Source: JALZKA01 sp963721645 (GTDB taxonomy: Bacteria; Actinomycetota; Thermoleophilia; Solirubrobacterales; 70-9). From it: DNA of 64,000 nt. Numbering within the stretch: position 1 is the stretch's first letter; every line of letters begins with the position of its first letter. The notes beneath the pieces are model-generated. The model had not been told where the DNA came from, made no database searches, and worked only from the letters and a program-made list of their open reading frames with translations. Shown here piece by piece: positions 35,008 through 44,129 of this stretch. The DNA is taken from NCBI GenBank assembly GCA_963721645.1, contig CAVRJK010000001.1, forward strand, positions 124,001-188,000, in the 5' to 3' direction. The position numbers and the translations under genes were made by a program.

Positions 35008-36329
35008 CCCAGCATCCTGCGTGCAAGCCATTCGTAGAAGTCTGCAGCAAGCTCCACGTCGGATACAGCGGCGCCTTCGTTCGCCCCGTGGACCAGGGGC
35101 GCCGCCGACAGCATGTCGAGCTCGCGCTGCGGATGGAATCCGTAAACGACGCTCGCGCCAAAGGCTTTGCGAAACCAGTGCGAGTCGGAGAATCCCGGCA
35201 TCACGGTCGGCACCAGCGTCGCGTCCGGGTCGGCCTCAGCCAGCCATTCGCGGATCGCGTCGGCCAGCTCCGACTCGTACGGGGACTCGTTGCCGATCGT
35301 GTCGTCGTCGAACTCGAGCTCGATCGACGGGTCGAGCGTGCCCAGGACCTCGTTCACCTTCGAGAGCACGTGGTCGGCTCCGAGGCCCGGGGGCACACGG
35401 CAATCGACGACCACCTCGGCCGTTGCCGGGATCATGTTGTCGGCAGGCGCCGCCTGGATCTGGGTCGGGACCAGCGTCACGCGAAGCATCGGCTCCGCCA
35501 TATAGGCGGCGGCCTGGGGTGCGACGCGGCGGAGCTCGGCCAGGGCAGTAACCAGATCGCCGGGATTGGAAGTGTCCACCTCGCGGCCGACCGTGGCCCG
35601 GAGGAACTCGAGGCCGGCGTCGGTCGGTTCCAGGGTGGGCTGCTCGACCAGGCGCGAGATCGCCGGGGCCAAGCGAAGAAGAGCGTTGTCGCCGAGGCTC
35701 GGAACGGAGCCGTGACCCGCCCGGCCGCGCGCGGTGAGCTTGAAGCGAAAGACGCCCTTCTCTCCCAGCGAGACGCCGTAGAAGCGACGCTCGCCGATCT
35801 CGAACATCGCCCCCGCCCCCTCGTTGACGACGAAGTCGGCGCGCACCTTCTCGGGGTGTTTCTCGCAGAGCCACCGGGCGCCCATATGAGCGCCGAGCTC
35901 CTCGTCGGCAGCCACGATGATTTTCAGCTCGCCGCGTGCGGGCCGCCATCCCGAGCGCGCGAGGTGGGCGCCGGCCGCAACCTCGGTTGCCACCTGATCC
36001 TTCATGTCCTGCCCTCCACGCCCCTGGACGAACCCGTCGACCACGTCACCGGACCATGGACTGAAGCTCCACTCGTCCGGGTCCGCCGGGACGGTGTCCA
36101 TGTGAGAGATATAGGCGAGGGTCGGCCCGGGGGACTCGCCGGGCAGGCGGGCGATGACGTTGGTGCGATCGGGCTCGCGCTCGAGGAGCTCCACTTCAAA
36201 GCCTGCGTCGCGCAGGATCGCCGCGATGTGCTCTTGGGCTTCGCGCTCGTTCCCGGGCGGGTTGACCGTGTTGTAGCGAAGGAGCTCCGACAGGAGTTGG
36301 ACCGCCTCGGTCCCGAGAGTGCCGCTCAT
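35004..36329 (-). CDS. M20-family metallopeptidase (ArgE/DapE/CPG2-like)
   Basis: The 441-residue protein has the dinuclear zinc sites of M20: LAYISHMDTVPADPDEW, GRGGQDMKDQVA (bridging Asp), AADEELGAHMGA (catalytic Glu-Glu) and a C-terminal HGANEGAAV. The middle dimerisation or lid domain starts near GEKGVFRFKLTARGRAGHGS. Family members remove N-acyl groups or split dipeptides. Substrate is unknown. It leads the M20-yqhQ-ftsH operon and is divergent from rarA. Confidence 0.85.
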   Translation of the reverse strand: MSGTLGTEAVQLLSELLRYNTVNPPGNEREAQEHIAAILRDAGFEVELLEREPDRTNVIARLPGESPGPTLAYISHMDTVPADPDEWSFSPWSGDVVDGFVQGRGGQDMKDQVATEVAAGAHLARSGWRPARGELKIIVAADEELGAHMGARWLCEKHPEKVRADFVVNEGAGAMFEIGERRFYGVSLGEKGVFRFKLTARGRAGHGSVPSLGDNALLRLAPAISRLVEQPTLEPTDAGLEFLRATVGREVDTSNPGDLVTALAELRRVAPQAAAYMAEPMLRVTLVPTQIQAAPADNMIPATAEVVVDCRVPPGLGADHVLSKVNEVLGTLDPSIELEFDDDTIGNESPYESELADAIREWLAEADPDATLVPTVMPGFSDSHWFRKAFGASVVYGFHPQRELDMLSAAPLVHGANEGAAVSDVELAADFYEWLARRMLG

Positions 36330-36379
36330 GCGCTCAGGCTAGATGGTCACGGATAGCCGGGCCGGGGCATACTCGTCCT

Positions 36380-37717
36380 ATGGAGGGTCGCCTCTTCGAC
36401 GAGCCCGAGAATGGACTGGATGATCGTGACGTGCCGCCAGCCGGCGCGCCCCTCGCAGTCCGTATGCGCCCGCAGTCCCTGGAGGAGCTGGTGGGGCAGG
36501 GTCACTTGCTCGCAGACGGGTCTGCTTTACGAACCGCTGTCGAGACGCGCGAGCCTCACTCGGCGATCCTCCACGGCCCTCCCGGAACGGGCAAGACGAC
36601 TCTCGCGAGGATCGTCGCCAAGACCTCCGACGCGGCGTTCGAGGAGGAGTCGGCCGTCAATGCGGGCAAGGCGCAGGTGACGGCGGTGATCGAGCGGGCG
36701 CGGGAGCGGCGTGCCTCGGGCCGGCGCACCGTTTTGTTCCTCGACGAGATCCACCGCTTCAACAAGGCTCAACAAGACGCACTCTTGCCGGCAGTCGAGG
36801 AGGGTCTCGTGACCCTGATCGGCGCGACCACGGAGAACCCCTACTTCGAGGTGAACTCGGCGCTCCTGTCCCGCTGCCAGATCTATGAGCTCTCAGAGCT
36901 GACAGCAGGCGATGTCGAAGCTCTGATTCGCCGCGCGCTCGAGGATCCCGAGCGGGGGATCGCCGACGCGCCGGCGATCGACGACGACGCGCTCGAGCTC
37001 CTCGCCTACCGGTCGGGCGGAGACGCCCGGGCAGCGCTGGGCGCTTTGGAGCGCGCCGCCGAAACCGCCCGCGCGGGAGGCGGGAAGATCGATCTGGCCG
37101 GTGCCGAGGATGCGCTCCAGCGAAAGGCTGTGGCGTACGACCGCAAGGGAGACAAGCACTACGACTACATCTCGGCCTGGATCAAGGCGACGCGGGGGTC
37201 AGACCCGGACGCCTCCATCTATTACCTCGCCGTGATGCTCGAGGGGGGTGAAGACCCCCGCTTCATCGCGAGGCGCATGGTCATCTTCGCTTCCGAGGAC
37301 ATCGGCAACGCCGATCCACGGGCGCTTGCCGTTGCGACAGCGGCGGGCGCGGCGGTCGACAGAGTGGGGATGCCGGAGTGCGCGCTCAACCTCGCCCAGG
37401 CCGCTTCCTACCTGGCGCTCGCCCCGAAGTCGAACGCGTCCACGACCGCGATCGGCGCGGCGATGCGCCACGTTCGCGAGCACGGCGCAAAGCTGCCGCC
37501 GGACTCGCTCAGGGACTCCCACTATCCGGGCGCCAAGGATCTTGGCCGGGGCCAGGGGTATGTCTACCCGCATGATCAGCCGGGGGCCGTCTCCGACGAG
37601 TCGCTCCTGCCGCCGGACGTCAGAGGTGCGCGCTTCTACGAACCGACCGACCGCGGGTTCGAGGAAAGCATGCGAAACCACCTCGAGGCGCTACGAAAGA
37701 TGCGCGGCGACGCCTGA
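36380..37717 (+). CDS. rarA: Replication-associated recombination protein A (RarA/MgsA)
   Basis: The 445-residue AAA+ protein resembles clamp-loader ATPases and acts at stalled replication forks. It has RPQSLEELVGQGHLL, Walker A GPPGTGKTTLARI, the DEIH box (LFLDEIHRFNKAQQDALL), the sensor segment IGATTENPYFEVNSALLSRC, and the C-terminal tetramerisation domain with SDPDASIYYLAVMLEGGEDP. The GGGGTCAGACCC sequence inside it encodes the natural RGSDPD of the family and is not a repeat insertion. Confidence 0.95.
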   Translation: MEGRLFDEPENGLDDRDVPPAGAPLAVRMRPQSLEELVGQGHLLADGSALRTAVETREPHSAILHGPPGTGKTTLARIVAKTSDAAFEEESAVNAGKAQVTAVIERARERRASGRRTVLFLDEIHRFNKAQQDALLPAVEEGLVTLIGATTENPYFEVNSALLSRCQIYELSELTAGDVEALIRRALEDPERGIADAPAIDDDALELLAYRSGGDARAALGALERAAETARAGGGKIDLAGAEDALQRKAVAYDRKGDKHYDYISAWIKATRGSDPDASIYYLAVMLEGGEDPRFIARRMVIFASEDIGNADPRALAVATAAGAAVDRVGMPECALNLAQAASYLALAPKSNASTTAIGAAMRHVREHGAKLPPDSLRDSHYPGAKDLGRGQGYVYPHDQPGAVSDESLLPPDVRGARFYEPTDRGFEESMRNHLEALRKMRGDA

Positions 37718-37718
37718 G

Positions 37719-37759
37719 GGGGCCAGACCCGGGGCCAGACCCCAGGAGGGGCCAGACCC
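37719..37759. repeat. Three-copy palindromic repeat composite
   Basis: GGGGCCAGACCC copies start at 37719, 37731 and 37748, two bases after the rarA stop. The arrangement is nearly identical to parts of the 31609-31808 array. The following sequence, TTACGGTTTGCTCACAT, resembles that after the 325-337 copy. A GGCGCC-GGAG-GGCGCC hairpin lies at 37779-37794. Confidence 0.8.
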
Positions 37760-37839
37760 TTACGGTTTGCTCACATTCGGCGCCGGAGGGCGCCGGGGCG
37801 CTTTGACTCCTCGCCGCTCAGTGACGCTATTGGCGCGGA

Positions 37840-39453
37840 ATGGCTCCTGGCGAGGGTCAAGCGTCTAGGGTTCTGGCGGCAATGGGCCAGCTCGAATCCT
37901 TCAACCCCGCGACCGGCGTGCTCGTCGGTTCGGTCGAGACGATCGAGCCGCAGGACGTCGATGGTGTTGTCTCGGACATCGCCGAGGTCCAGCCTTTCTG
38001 GGCTCAGCTCACGCCCGAGGATCGCGGCCGCTACCTCCGTCGGGTGGCCGACGCGCTCGTCGAGGACCTGGAAGGCGTTGCGCGCCTGATCTCGACCGAG
38101 CAGGGAAAGCCCGTGGCCGAGAGCTACGTGATGGAGCTCGTCCCCACGATCGACGCTCTGCACTGGTGCGCGGACGAGGGCCCGAAGATCCTGCGCGACG
38201 AGCCGATCTCCTACCCGCAGCTCTTCTTGAAGACCAAGCGGAGCTTCTTCAGCTACGAGCCGATCGGCGTGGTCGGTGTGATCGCTCCGTGGAACTACCC
38301 GTGGTCGATCCCGTTCGGCGAGGTCGCAATTGCGCTCATGTGCGGCAACGGCGTGATCCTGAAACCGGCGAGCCTCACTCCGCTTCTGGGCGACCGCATC
38401 CAGGCCGCGTTCGAGCGCGGCGGTGTGCCGGAGGGGCTGGTCCGCACTGTCCACGGTGGCGGTCAGATCGGCCAGGCCATCTGCGAATCGGAAGGCGTTG
38501 GAAAGATCTTTTTCACCGGCTCCGTCGAAGTCGGGCGCAAGGTCGGTGAGATCTGCGCGAGCCAGATGAAGGGCTCGGTGCTCGAGCTCGGCGGCAAGGA
38601 CCCGCAGATCGTCTGCGCCGACGCCGACATTGAGAACGCAGTCTCGGGCTGCGTGTGGGGCGCGTTCTCGAACTCCGGCCAGACATGTTCGGGCATCGAG
38701 CGCACCTACGTCGTGGATTCCGTGGCGGACCGCTTCCTGGAGGGAGTCGTACGGGAAACCGAGCGCCTCACCGTGGGAGACCCGCTCGAGTGGACGACCG
38801 AGATCGGCCCCATGGTCTCGGCCGATCAGGCCGACCTCGTCACCGGCCTGGTGGATGATGCGGTCAGCTCCGGTGCTGATCGCCTGTGCGGCGGCCCACG
38901 TGAGCTCGACGGGATGGACGGCCGCTTTATCGCCCCGACCGTCCTCGCGGGGGTCGAGGACGAGATGCGCGTGATGCGCGAGGAGATCTTCGGGCCCGTC
39001 GCGCCCATCGTGGTCGTCGGCTCCGAGGAAGAGGCGCTCGAGCGCGCCAACGACTCGAACTTCGGTCTCGGAGCCTCGATCTGGACCAAGGACCGGCAGA
39101 AGGGTGAGCGGATGGCCCGGCGGGTCGAGTCGGGGATGGTCTGGATCAATGACCACTCCTATTCGCACGGTGCCCTCCAGACCTCATGGGGCGGCGTAAA
39201 GGATTCCGGCCTGGGCCGATCGCATTCCAAGTTCGGCTTTTACGAGTGCGTCAACATCAAGCACGTTGCCTGGGAGCCCGGCCTCACCCGTGACTTCTGG
39301 TGGCAGCCCTACGACGAAGCGCTCGGGGATGCCCTGCGCTCGTCCACTCGTCTTCTGTACGGCGCCAAGCCCGGGGAGCGGCTGAAGGCGCTGCGCGAGG
39401 GCATCGTGCCGCTGGCAAAGGTCGGCCTGAAGACCGTGCGCAAGGGCCGCTAG
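37840..39453 (+). CDS. Aldehyde dehydrogenase family protein with C-terminal extension
   Basis: The 537-residue ALDH has APWNYPWSIPFGEVA, FTGSVEVGRKVGE, LELGGKDPQIV (general-base Glu) and SNSGQTCSGIERTYV (catalytic Cys). It also has EIFGPVAPIVVV. It continues about 40 residues beyond the usual end (EPGLTRDFWWQPYDEALG...), a tail seen in a subset of actinobacterial ALDHs. An alternative start is ATG 37882. No neighbour fixes the substrate. Confidence 0.85.
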   Translation: MAPGEGQASRVLAAMGQLESFNPATGVLVGSVETIEPQDVDGVVSDIAEVQPFWAQLTPEDRGRYLRRVADALVEDLEGVARLISTEQGKPVAESYVMELVPTIDALHWCADEGPKILRDEPISYPQLFLKTKRSFFSYEPIGVVGVIAPWNYPWSIPFGEVAIALMCGNGVILKPASLTPLLGDRIQAAFERGGVPEGLVRTVHGGGQIGQAICESEGVGKIFFTGSVEVGRKVGEICASQMKGSVLELGGKDPQIVCADADIENAVSGCVWGAFSNSGQTCSGIERTYVVDSVADRFLEGVVRETERLTVGDPLEWTTEIGPMVSADQADLVTGLVDDAVSSGADRLCGGPRELDGMDGRFIAPTVLAGVEDEMRVMREEIFGPVAPIVVVGSEEEALERANDSNFGLGASIWTKDRQKGERMARRVESGMVWINDHSYSHGALQTSWGGVKDSGLGRSHSKFGFYECVNIKHVAWEPGLTRDFWWQPYDEALGDALRSSTRLLYGAKPGERLKALREGIVPLAKVGLKTVRKGR

Positions 39454-39558
39454 CGCTCACAACAGCGGAGCAACCGGGCACGTTTCGCCCGGACGATCCG
39501 CTTCATCCGCATCCCTTCACTACATCCGCCGAGGCGCCGCCTTGTGACAATGGACTGC

Positions 39559-39640
39559 ATGGCGACCTCCGTGTCCGTCCAGCCCGGCGCTTCCGGGCGC
39601 TCAACACCGGGCGAGTCCCCGGTCGTAAGTGCGCGGGCAC
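39559..39640 (+). other. Likely displaced 5' coding end of ccmA
   Basis: ATG 39559 opens a frame giving MATSVSVQPG and later SPVVSAR, typical of the first strand of an ABC ATPase. Removing one base from the GGG run near 39635 fuses it to HFRRDYGTEPVL. A homopolymer indel is the simplest explanation. Confidence 0.55.
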
Positions 39641-40315
39641 TTCAGGCGCGACTACGGCACCGAGCCGGTCCTTCGCGACGTCTCGCTCGAGCTCGGCGCG
39701 GGCGAGACCCTCGTGGTGCTCGGCCCGAACGGCGCCGGTAAGTCAACGCTCCTTCGAATGCTGGCAACGCTTCTGCGACCCACCGCGGGCGAGCTCCGGG
39801 TGCTGGGCGCCGAGCTGCCGCGCCGCGCCTGGAAGGCGCGGGGCCGGATCGGCTACCTGGGTCATGACTCGCTTCTTTACGCCGATCTGACTCTGACCGA
39901 GGCGCTTGCGTTCCATGCGGATCTTCACGGAGTCGAGTCGCCAGACGAGCGGATCGGCGACCTCCTCGCCCAGGTCGGGCTCGAGCGGCGGGCCGGCCAG
40001 CAGGTCAGGACTCTGTCGGCTGGTCAGGCCCAACGCGCGGCAGTCGCCCGCTGCGTCCTGCACGAGCCCGAGCTGCTCCTGCTCGACGAGCCGGGCGCGC
40101 ATCTCGACCCGGCCGGCTACGCAACGGTCGAGCCGTTGATCGGTCGCGAGTCGGGAGCCACGAGGGTCGTCGTGACGCACGACGTCGAAGGCGGATTGGC
40201 CGACGCGGATCGCGCGCTTGCGCTTGGGAGCGATGGTTCCGTTGTGTACGAAGGACCGGCGAGCGGTCTTTCGGCGGGCGAGGCACGCTCGATCTACGCG
40301 GGGCGATCGAGATGA
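39629..40315 (+). CDS. ccmA: Heme exporter ATP-binding protein CcmA, probable frameshift at 5' end
   Basis: The uninterrupted frame from GTG 39629 gives 228 residues with Walker A GPNGAGKSTLLR, signature LSAGQAQRAAVAR and Walker B ELLLLDEPGAHLDP. It is the ATPase of the CcmABCD cytochrome c maturation ABC system, followed by ccmB with an ATGA overlap. A second frame from ATG 39559 ends ESPVVSAR and joins perfectly to HFRRDYGTEPVLRDV if one G is removed from the GGG near 39635. The true gene is therefore probably 39559-40315 with a one-base indel. Confidence 0.88.
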   Translation: MRGHFRRDYGTEPVLRDVSLELGAGETLVVLGPNGAGKSTLLRMLATLLRPTAGELRVLGAELPRRAWKARGRIGYLGHDSLLYADLTLTEALAFHADLHGVESPDERIGDLLAQVGLERRAGQQVRTLSAGQAQRAAVARCVLHEPELLLLDEPGAHLDPAGYATVEPLIGRESGATRVVVTHDVEGGLADADRALALGSDGSVVYEGPASGLSAGEARSIYAGRSR

Positions 40316-40980
40316 GCGCGGTCCGCGTGATCCTGGTCAAGGACCTCCGGGTCGAGCTCCGCACCCTCCAGTCACTGCCCGCAATGGCGCTCTTTGCCGT
40401 CACGACCTTCGTCATCTTCCGCTTCGGTCTGGACCGCACCTCGCTCGAGGGGAGCCTGGCGACGGGAGTCCTCCTGGTGACGGTCCTCTTCGCGGCGCTT
40501 TTGGCGATCAACCGCCTCTTCGTCGCCGAGCGCGACGAGGGTGGCTTCGACGCGATCAGACTCTCACCGGCCGAGCCGACGTCTCTCTTCCTGGCGAAGG
40601 TCCTTGCCCTGCTCGTCTACCTGGCGGTTCTCGAAGCGATCGCCCTGCCGGTGTTCGCGGGCTTCTTCCTGGATGACGTGGCGGGTCTCCTGCCGCTGGC
40701 CGGAATTCTTCTCCTGGTCGACCTCGGCCTTGCCGCGACCGGCGCGGTGGTCTCCACGATCGGGGCCAACTCGCGGGCACGAGATCTCTTGACGCCGCTC
40801 GTTCTGCTGCCGCTTTTGATCCCGCTGATGATCGCTGCCGCCGGGGCCTGCGAGCCGCTCCTCGCCGCGGGCGGTCCCGAGTACGACGGAGTCGCCAAGT
40901 GGGCGCTGACTCTGGCTCTGTACGACGCTGTGTTCATCCTCGTGGGATACGCCGTGTACGACTTCCTGATCGAGGACTGA
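40312..40980 (+). CDS. ccmB: Heme exporter permease CcmB
   Basis: The 222-residue integral membrane protein has six hydrophobic helices. Its N-terminal VKDLRVELRT, the FVAERDEGGFDAIRLSP loop and the segment TPLVLLPLLIPLMIAA match CcmB. With CcmA it forms the ABC module that releases holo-CcmE from the CcmC-CcmD complex. Its ATG overlaps the ccmA stop as ATGA. Confidence 0.92.
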   Translation: MSAVRVILVKDLRVELRTLQSLPAMALFAVTTFVIFRFGLDRTSLEGSLATGVLLVTVLFAALLAINRLFVAERDEGGFDAIRLSPAEPTSLFLAKVLALLVYLAVLEAIALPVFAGFFLDDVAGLLPLAGILLLVDLGLAATGAVVSTIGANSRARDLLTPLVLLPLLIPLMIAAAGACEPLLAAGGPEYDGVAKWALTLALYDAVFILVGYAVYDFLIED

Positions 40981-41014
40981 ACCGAGCGCACGCGCTCTAC
41001 GATCTAGGGTCCGG

Positions 41015-41752
41015 ATGTCGATGCCAAGCCTAAAAGTCATGTCCGCCGCCACCGTGGCCGTCCTGGGCGGCGCGTTCGTGATGGTGTTCTTCTACGCGCC
41101 TCAGGACGCCGATCAGGGCTTCATCCAGAAGATCTTCTACGTCCACGTTCCCATCGCCATCTGCGCGCTCATCGGCTTCGTGGTCGCCGCGTTTCACTCC
41201 ATCCGCCACCTGCGTACAGGCGATCCGATCCACGACGTCCGCTCGTACGTGTCGATCCACATGGGAGTCATCTTCGGCACCGCGGCGCTCCTCACCGGCT
41301 CGATCTGGGCGCGCGCCGCCTGGGGCAAGTGGTGGGTCTGGGAAGAACCGACCCTGGTCTCGTTTCTGATCGTCTTCCTCTTGTACGCCACCTACTACCC
41401 GCTCCGGTATTCGATCGAGGACCGCGAGCGCCAGGCGCGCTACGCGTCGGTTTTCGCGATCACGGCCGGCGCCTTCGTCCCCCTCAACTTCATGGCGGTG
41501 CGTCTGGCCGAGTCGCTGGTCCACCCGCGCGTCTTCGCAACGGCCGACGGCGGTCTCCCGGGCGAGATGGCGCTTACCTTTGTCGTCTCGCTCGTGGGTA
41601 TGGCGCTTCTCTTCGTGACCCTCGTGAGGTTCGAGCTCGCCGCCAAGCTGACGCGCGGCCAGGTCTCACGGCTTCGCCGAGCGCTCGACTCCGAGGCTCC
41701 GGCCGCGTCGCCTTCCCGCATCGCACCCGCAGCGCCTGCCGAGGGGGTCTAG
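41015..41752 (+). CDS. ccmC: Heme lyase/handling protein CcmC (CcsA/CcmC family)
   Basis: The 245-residue protein has six membrane helices. A WWD-type heme-handling segment reads WGKWWVWEEPTLVSF, where classical CcmC has WGxWWxWDxRLT. Conserved histidines occur in FYVHVPIAI and VHPRVF. CcmC loads heme onto the chaperone CcmE during cytochrome c maturation. A 20-residue Ala/Pro tail ends the protein. The next gene, ccmD-like, starts at the base following the stop. Confidence 0.9.
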   Translation: MSMPSLKVMSAATVAVLGGAFVMVFFYAPQDADQGFIQKIFYVHVPIAICALIGFVVAAFHSIRHLRTGDPIHDVRSYVSIHMGVIFGTAALLTGSIWARAAWGKWWVWEEPTLVSFLIVFLLYATYYPLRYSIEDRERQARYASVFAITAGAFVPLNFMAVRLAESLVHPRVFATADGGLPGEMALTFVVSLVGMALLFVTLVRFELAAKLTRGQVSRLRRALDSEAPAASPSRIAPAAPAEGV

Positions 41753-41923
41753 GTGGCAGCGCTTCCTGACGGCGAGGCGGTGAAGTACGTGGCCGGCGCC
41801 TACGTCGTCTTCCTGGTGCTCATCCTCGTCTACGTCGCGATCATGGCTGCCAGGCTCGAGCGCATGCGCACCGACCTGACCGAACTGGCCGACCTGGCTG
41901 AGAGCCGCAAGGAGACTTCCTGA
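41753..41923 (+). CDS. CcmD-like small membrane protein
   Basis: GTG 41753 directly after the ccmC stop opens 56 residues: a short N-terminus, one membrane helix (about 14-32, VAGAYVVFLVLILVYVAIM) and a charged amphipathic tail, RLERMRTDLTELADLAE. Size, topology and position between ccmC and hemA match CcmD, which helps release holo-CcmE. The stop overlaps the hemA ATG as TGATG. I do not give the symbol, as sequence similarity in such short proteins is weak. Confidence 0.75.
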   Translation: MAALPDGEAVKYVAGAYVVFLVLILVYVAIMAARLERMRTDLTELADLAESRKETS

Positions 41924-43260
41924 TGGCCGAGGTCCTGGTGCTCGGCGTCTCGCACAAGACAGCTCCCCTCGAGCTGCGCGAGCGCCTGGCGCTGACCGAG
42001 GGGCGTGCGGTGGGAGTCCTGGGCGAGCTCGTGGCATCGGGCCAGATCTCCGAGTCGGCTGCGATCTCGACCTGCAACCGCACCGAGCTCTACATGTACG
42101 CATCCGACGCCGTCAACGCGGAGTCGCAGGCCCTGGCGGTCCTTGCGCGCGAGGCCGACATCCGTCCCACGGAACTCGTTTCCCACCTCTACTCTTTCCG
42201 CGGCCCGAGCGCCGCCGACCACCTCTTCCGCGTCACCGCGGGCCTCGAGTCCATGATCGTCGGCGAAACCGAGATCCAGGGTCAGGTGAAGAGGGCGTAC
42301 GAGCTCGCGCTCGTCGAGGACGCCACGGGCCCGGTGCTCAATCGGCTCTTCCGTGGAGCGCTCGCCGCCGGCAAGCGCGCCCGCTCCGAAACCGCGCTTT
42401 CCGAGCGTGCGCTGTCCGTACCGCAGGTCGCCGTAGAGCTGGCGCAGCGGACGCTGGGCGACCTGGAGGAGCGGACGGTCCTGGTGGTAGGCGCCGGCGA
42501 GACGGCGGAGTTGACCGCTCGCGCGCTCGCCTCCCGCGGTGTCGAGGCCGTCTTTATCGCCAACCGCCACTACGACAGGGCGATCGGCATCGCCCAGCGT
42601 TTTGGCGGGCGGGCGGTCCGCTTCGAGGAGCTTCCGTCTCTCCTCGCCGCTGCGGACATCGTCGTCTCTTCGACCTCCTCGCCTCACAACGTGATCGAAC
42701 GCGACGCGCTCTCCGAGGTGATGGCTGGGCGCTCGGGGCGCCCGATTCTCCTGATCGACCTCGCGGTCCCGCGCGACATCTCGCCGTCCTGTCGCGACGA
42801 GACCGGCGTGACCGTCCACGACATGGATGATCTCCAGTCACTGGTCGAGCGGAACACCTCGTCGCGTGAAGGTGAGGCCGTCAAGGCCGAGAAGATCCTG
42901 CGCTCTGAGCTTGCTCAGTTCGAGGAGTGGCTGACCGCGCAAGAGGTGACGCCCACGATTGCCGAGCTTCGCGGCCTGGCCGACGAGATCGTCGCTCGCA
43001 CGCTGGCCGAGAACGAGAGCCGCTGGGAGGGCCTGACCGATGCCGACAGGGAGAGGTTGACGGCGATGGCGAATGCAATCGCGCGGCGCATCCTGCACGA
43101 ACCGACTCTCCGCCTCAAGCGGTCGGCCGCGGACGGGGTCGCTGGTCAAGTCCATGCGCTGCGTGACCTGTTCGGCCTGGATCCCGGATCGGAAGCCCTC
43201 GAGGGCGCCGAGGCCGAGGTGACGAAGCTCGACGAGCACCGCCGCGCCCGCCGGCCGTGA
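41923..43260 (+). CDS. hemA: Glutamyl-tRNA reductase
   Basis: The 445-residue enzyme reduces Glu-tRNA to glutamate-1-semialdehyde, the first step of C5 tetrapyrrole synthesis. It has GVSHKTAPLELRE, the catalytic Cys51 in STCNRTELY, FRVTAGLESMIVGETEIQGQ, the NADPH loop VLVVGAGETAELTA and a C-terminal dimerisation helix region. It is coupled to the ccm genes by TGATG and to hemC by a 4-base overlap. Confidence 0.95.
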   Translation: MAEVLVLGVSHKTAPLELRERLALTEGRAVGVLGELVASGQISESAAISTCNRTELYMYASDAVNAESQALAVLAREADIRPTELVSHLYSFRGPSAADHLFRVTAGLESMIVGETEIQGQVKRAYELALVEDATGPVLNRLFRGALAAGKRARSETALSERALSVPQVAVELAQRTLGDLEERTVLVVGAGETAELTARALASRGVEAVFIANRHYDRAIGIAQRFGGRAVRFEELPSLLAAADIVVSSTSSPHNVIERDALSEVMAGRSGRPILLIDLAVPRDISPSCRDETGVTVHDMDDLQSLVERNTSSREGEAVKAEKILRSELAQFEEWLTAQEVTPTIAELRGLADEIVARTLAENESRWEGLTDADRERLTAMANAIARRILHEPTLRLKRSAADGVAGQVHALRDLFGLDPGSEALEGAEAEVTKLDEHRRARRP

Positions 43261-44129
43261 GGATCGCGACCCGGTCGAGCGCGCTGGCGCTCGCCCAGGC
43301 ACAGACGGTTGCCGACGCGCTCAGCGGCGCAGAGCTGGTGCACGTAAAGAACGTCGATGGGGAGGTCGGGGATAAGGCACGGTTCGTGCGGACAGTCGAG
43401 GAGGCGCTTCGCGACGGTCGAGCCGAGCTGGGCGTCCACTCGGCCAAGGACCTCCCCGGCGAGATGCCCGAAGAGCTCGCTCTGGTCGGGGTGCCCGTGC
43501 GCGAAGACCCCGCCGACGTTTTCGTCGGGAGCGCCGCCCGGATCGAGGATCTGGCTGAAGGGGCCCGCGTGGGCACGGCGAGCATCCGCCGCCGTTCGCA
43601 GCTCTTGGCCCTTCGCCCGGACCTCGACGTAGCCGAGATCCGCGGCAACGTCGATACCCGCCTACAAAAGCTCGCCGACGGCGAGTACGACGGCATCGTG
43701 CTGGCGGCGGCCGGCCTGATGCGGCTCGGTCGGGCAAGCGAGATTGCCTTCCGCTTTGGCGCGGATCAGATGGTCCCGGCTCCGGGGCAGGGAGCGCTCG
43801 CCCTTCAGGCTCGCGCGGGCGACGCCCAGGCCGCCTCGGCCGCAGCCGGCCTGTCTGACCAGGAGGCGCTGGTGGAGTTCACCGCGGAGCGCGCGGCGAC
43901 CCAGATGCTCGATGCGTCGTGCGAGACGCCGCTCGGCATCTGTGCCCGCCACCTGGACGGAACGCTCGCGGTCGCGGGGTACGCGGGACTGCCGGACGGA
44001 TCTGAATGGGTGCGCGACGCGATTCGTGGCGACCCCGAGCAGCCCGCCGCGCTGGGCGCCGCCCTCGCCGAGCGGATGATCGCCGCCGGTGCCGGAGACA
44101 TCCTCGAGCGCGCCAAGGATCTGGCTTGA
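43257..44129 (+). CDS. hemC: Hydroxymethylbilane synthase (porphobilinogen deaminase)
   Basis: The 290-residue enzyme polymerises four porphobilinogens to hydroxymethylbilane. It begins at GTG with RIATRSSALALAQAQ. The catalytic loop HSAKDLPGEMP and the cofactor-binding Cys222 (LDASCETPLG) are present, as are ASIRRRSQLLALRPDL and APGQGALALQAR. It overlaps hemA by GTGA and cobA-hemD by TTGA. Confidence 0.95.
   Translation: MRIATRSSALALAQAQTVADALSGAELVHVKNVDGEVGDKARFVRTVEEALRDGRAELGVHSAKDLPGEMPEELALVGVPVREDPADVFVGSAARIEDLAEGARVGTASIRRRSQLLALRPDLDVAEIRGNVDTRLQKLADGEYDGIVLAAAGLMRLGRASEIAFRFGADQMVPAPGQGALALQARAGDAQAASAAAGLSDQEALVEFTAERAATQMLDASCETPLGICARHLDGTLAVAGYAGLPDGSEWVRDAIRGDPEQPAALGAALAERMIAAGAGDILERAKDLA

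Noticed and set aside
37194..37210. GGGGTCAGACCC inside rarA as another repeat insertion
   Set aside because: It encodes RGSDPD, a conserved native motif of RarA proteins, so the match is coincidental.
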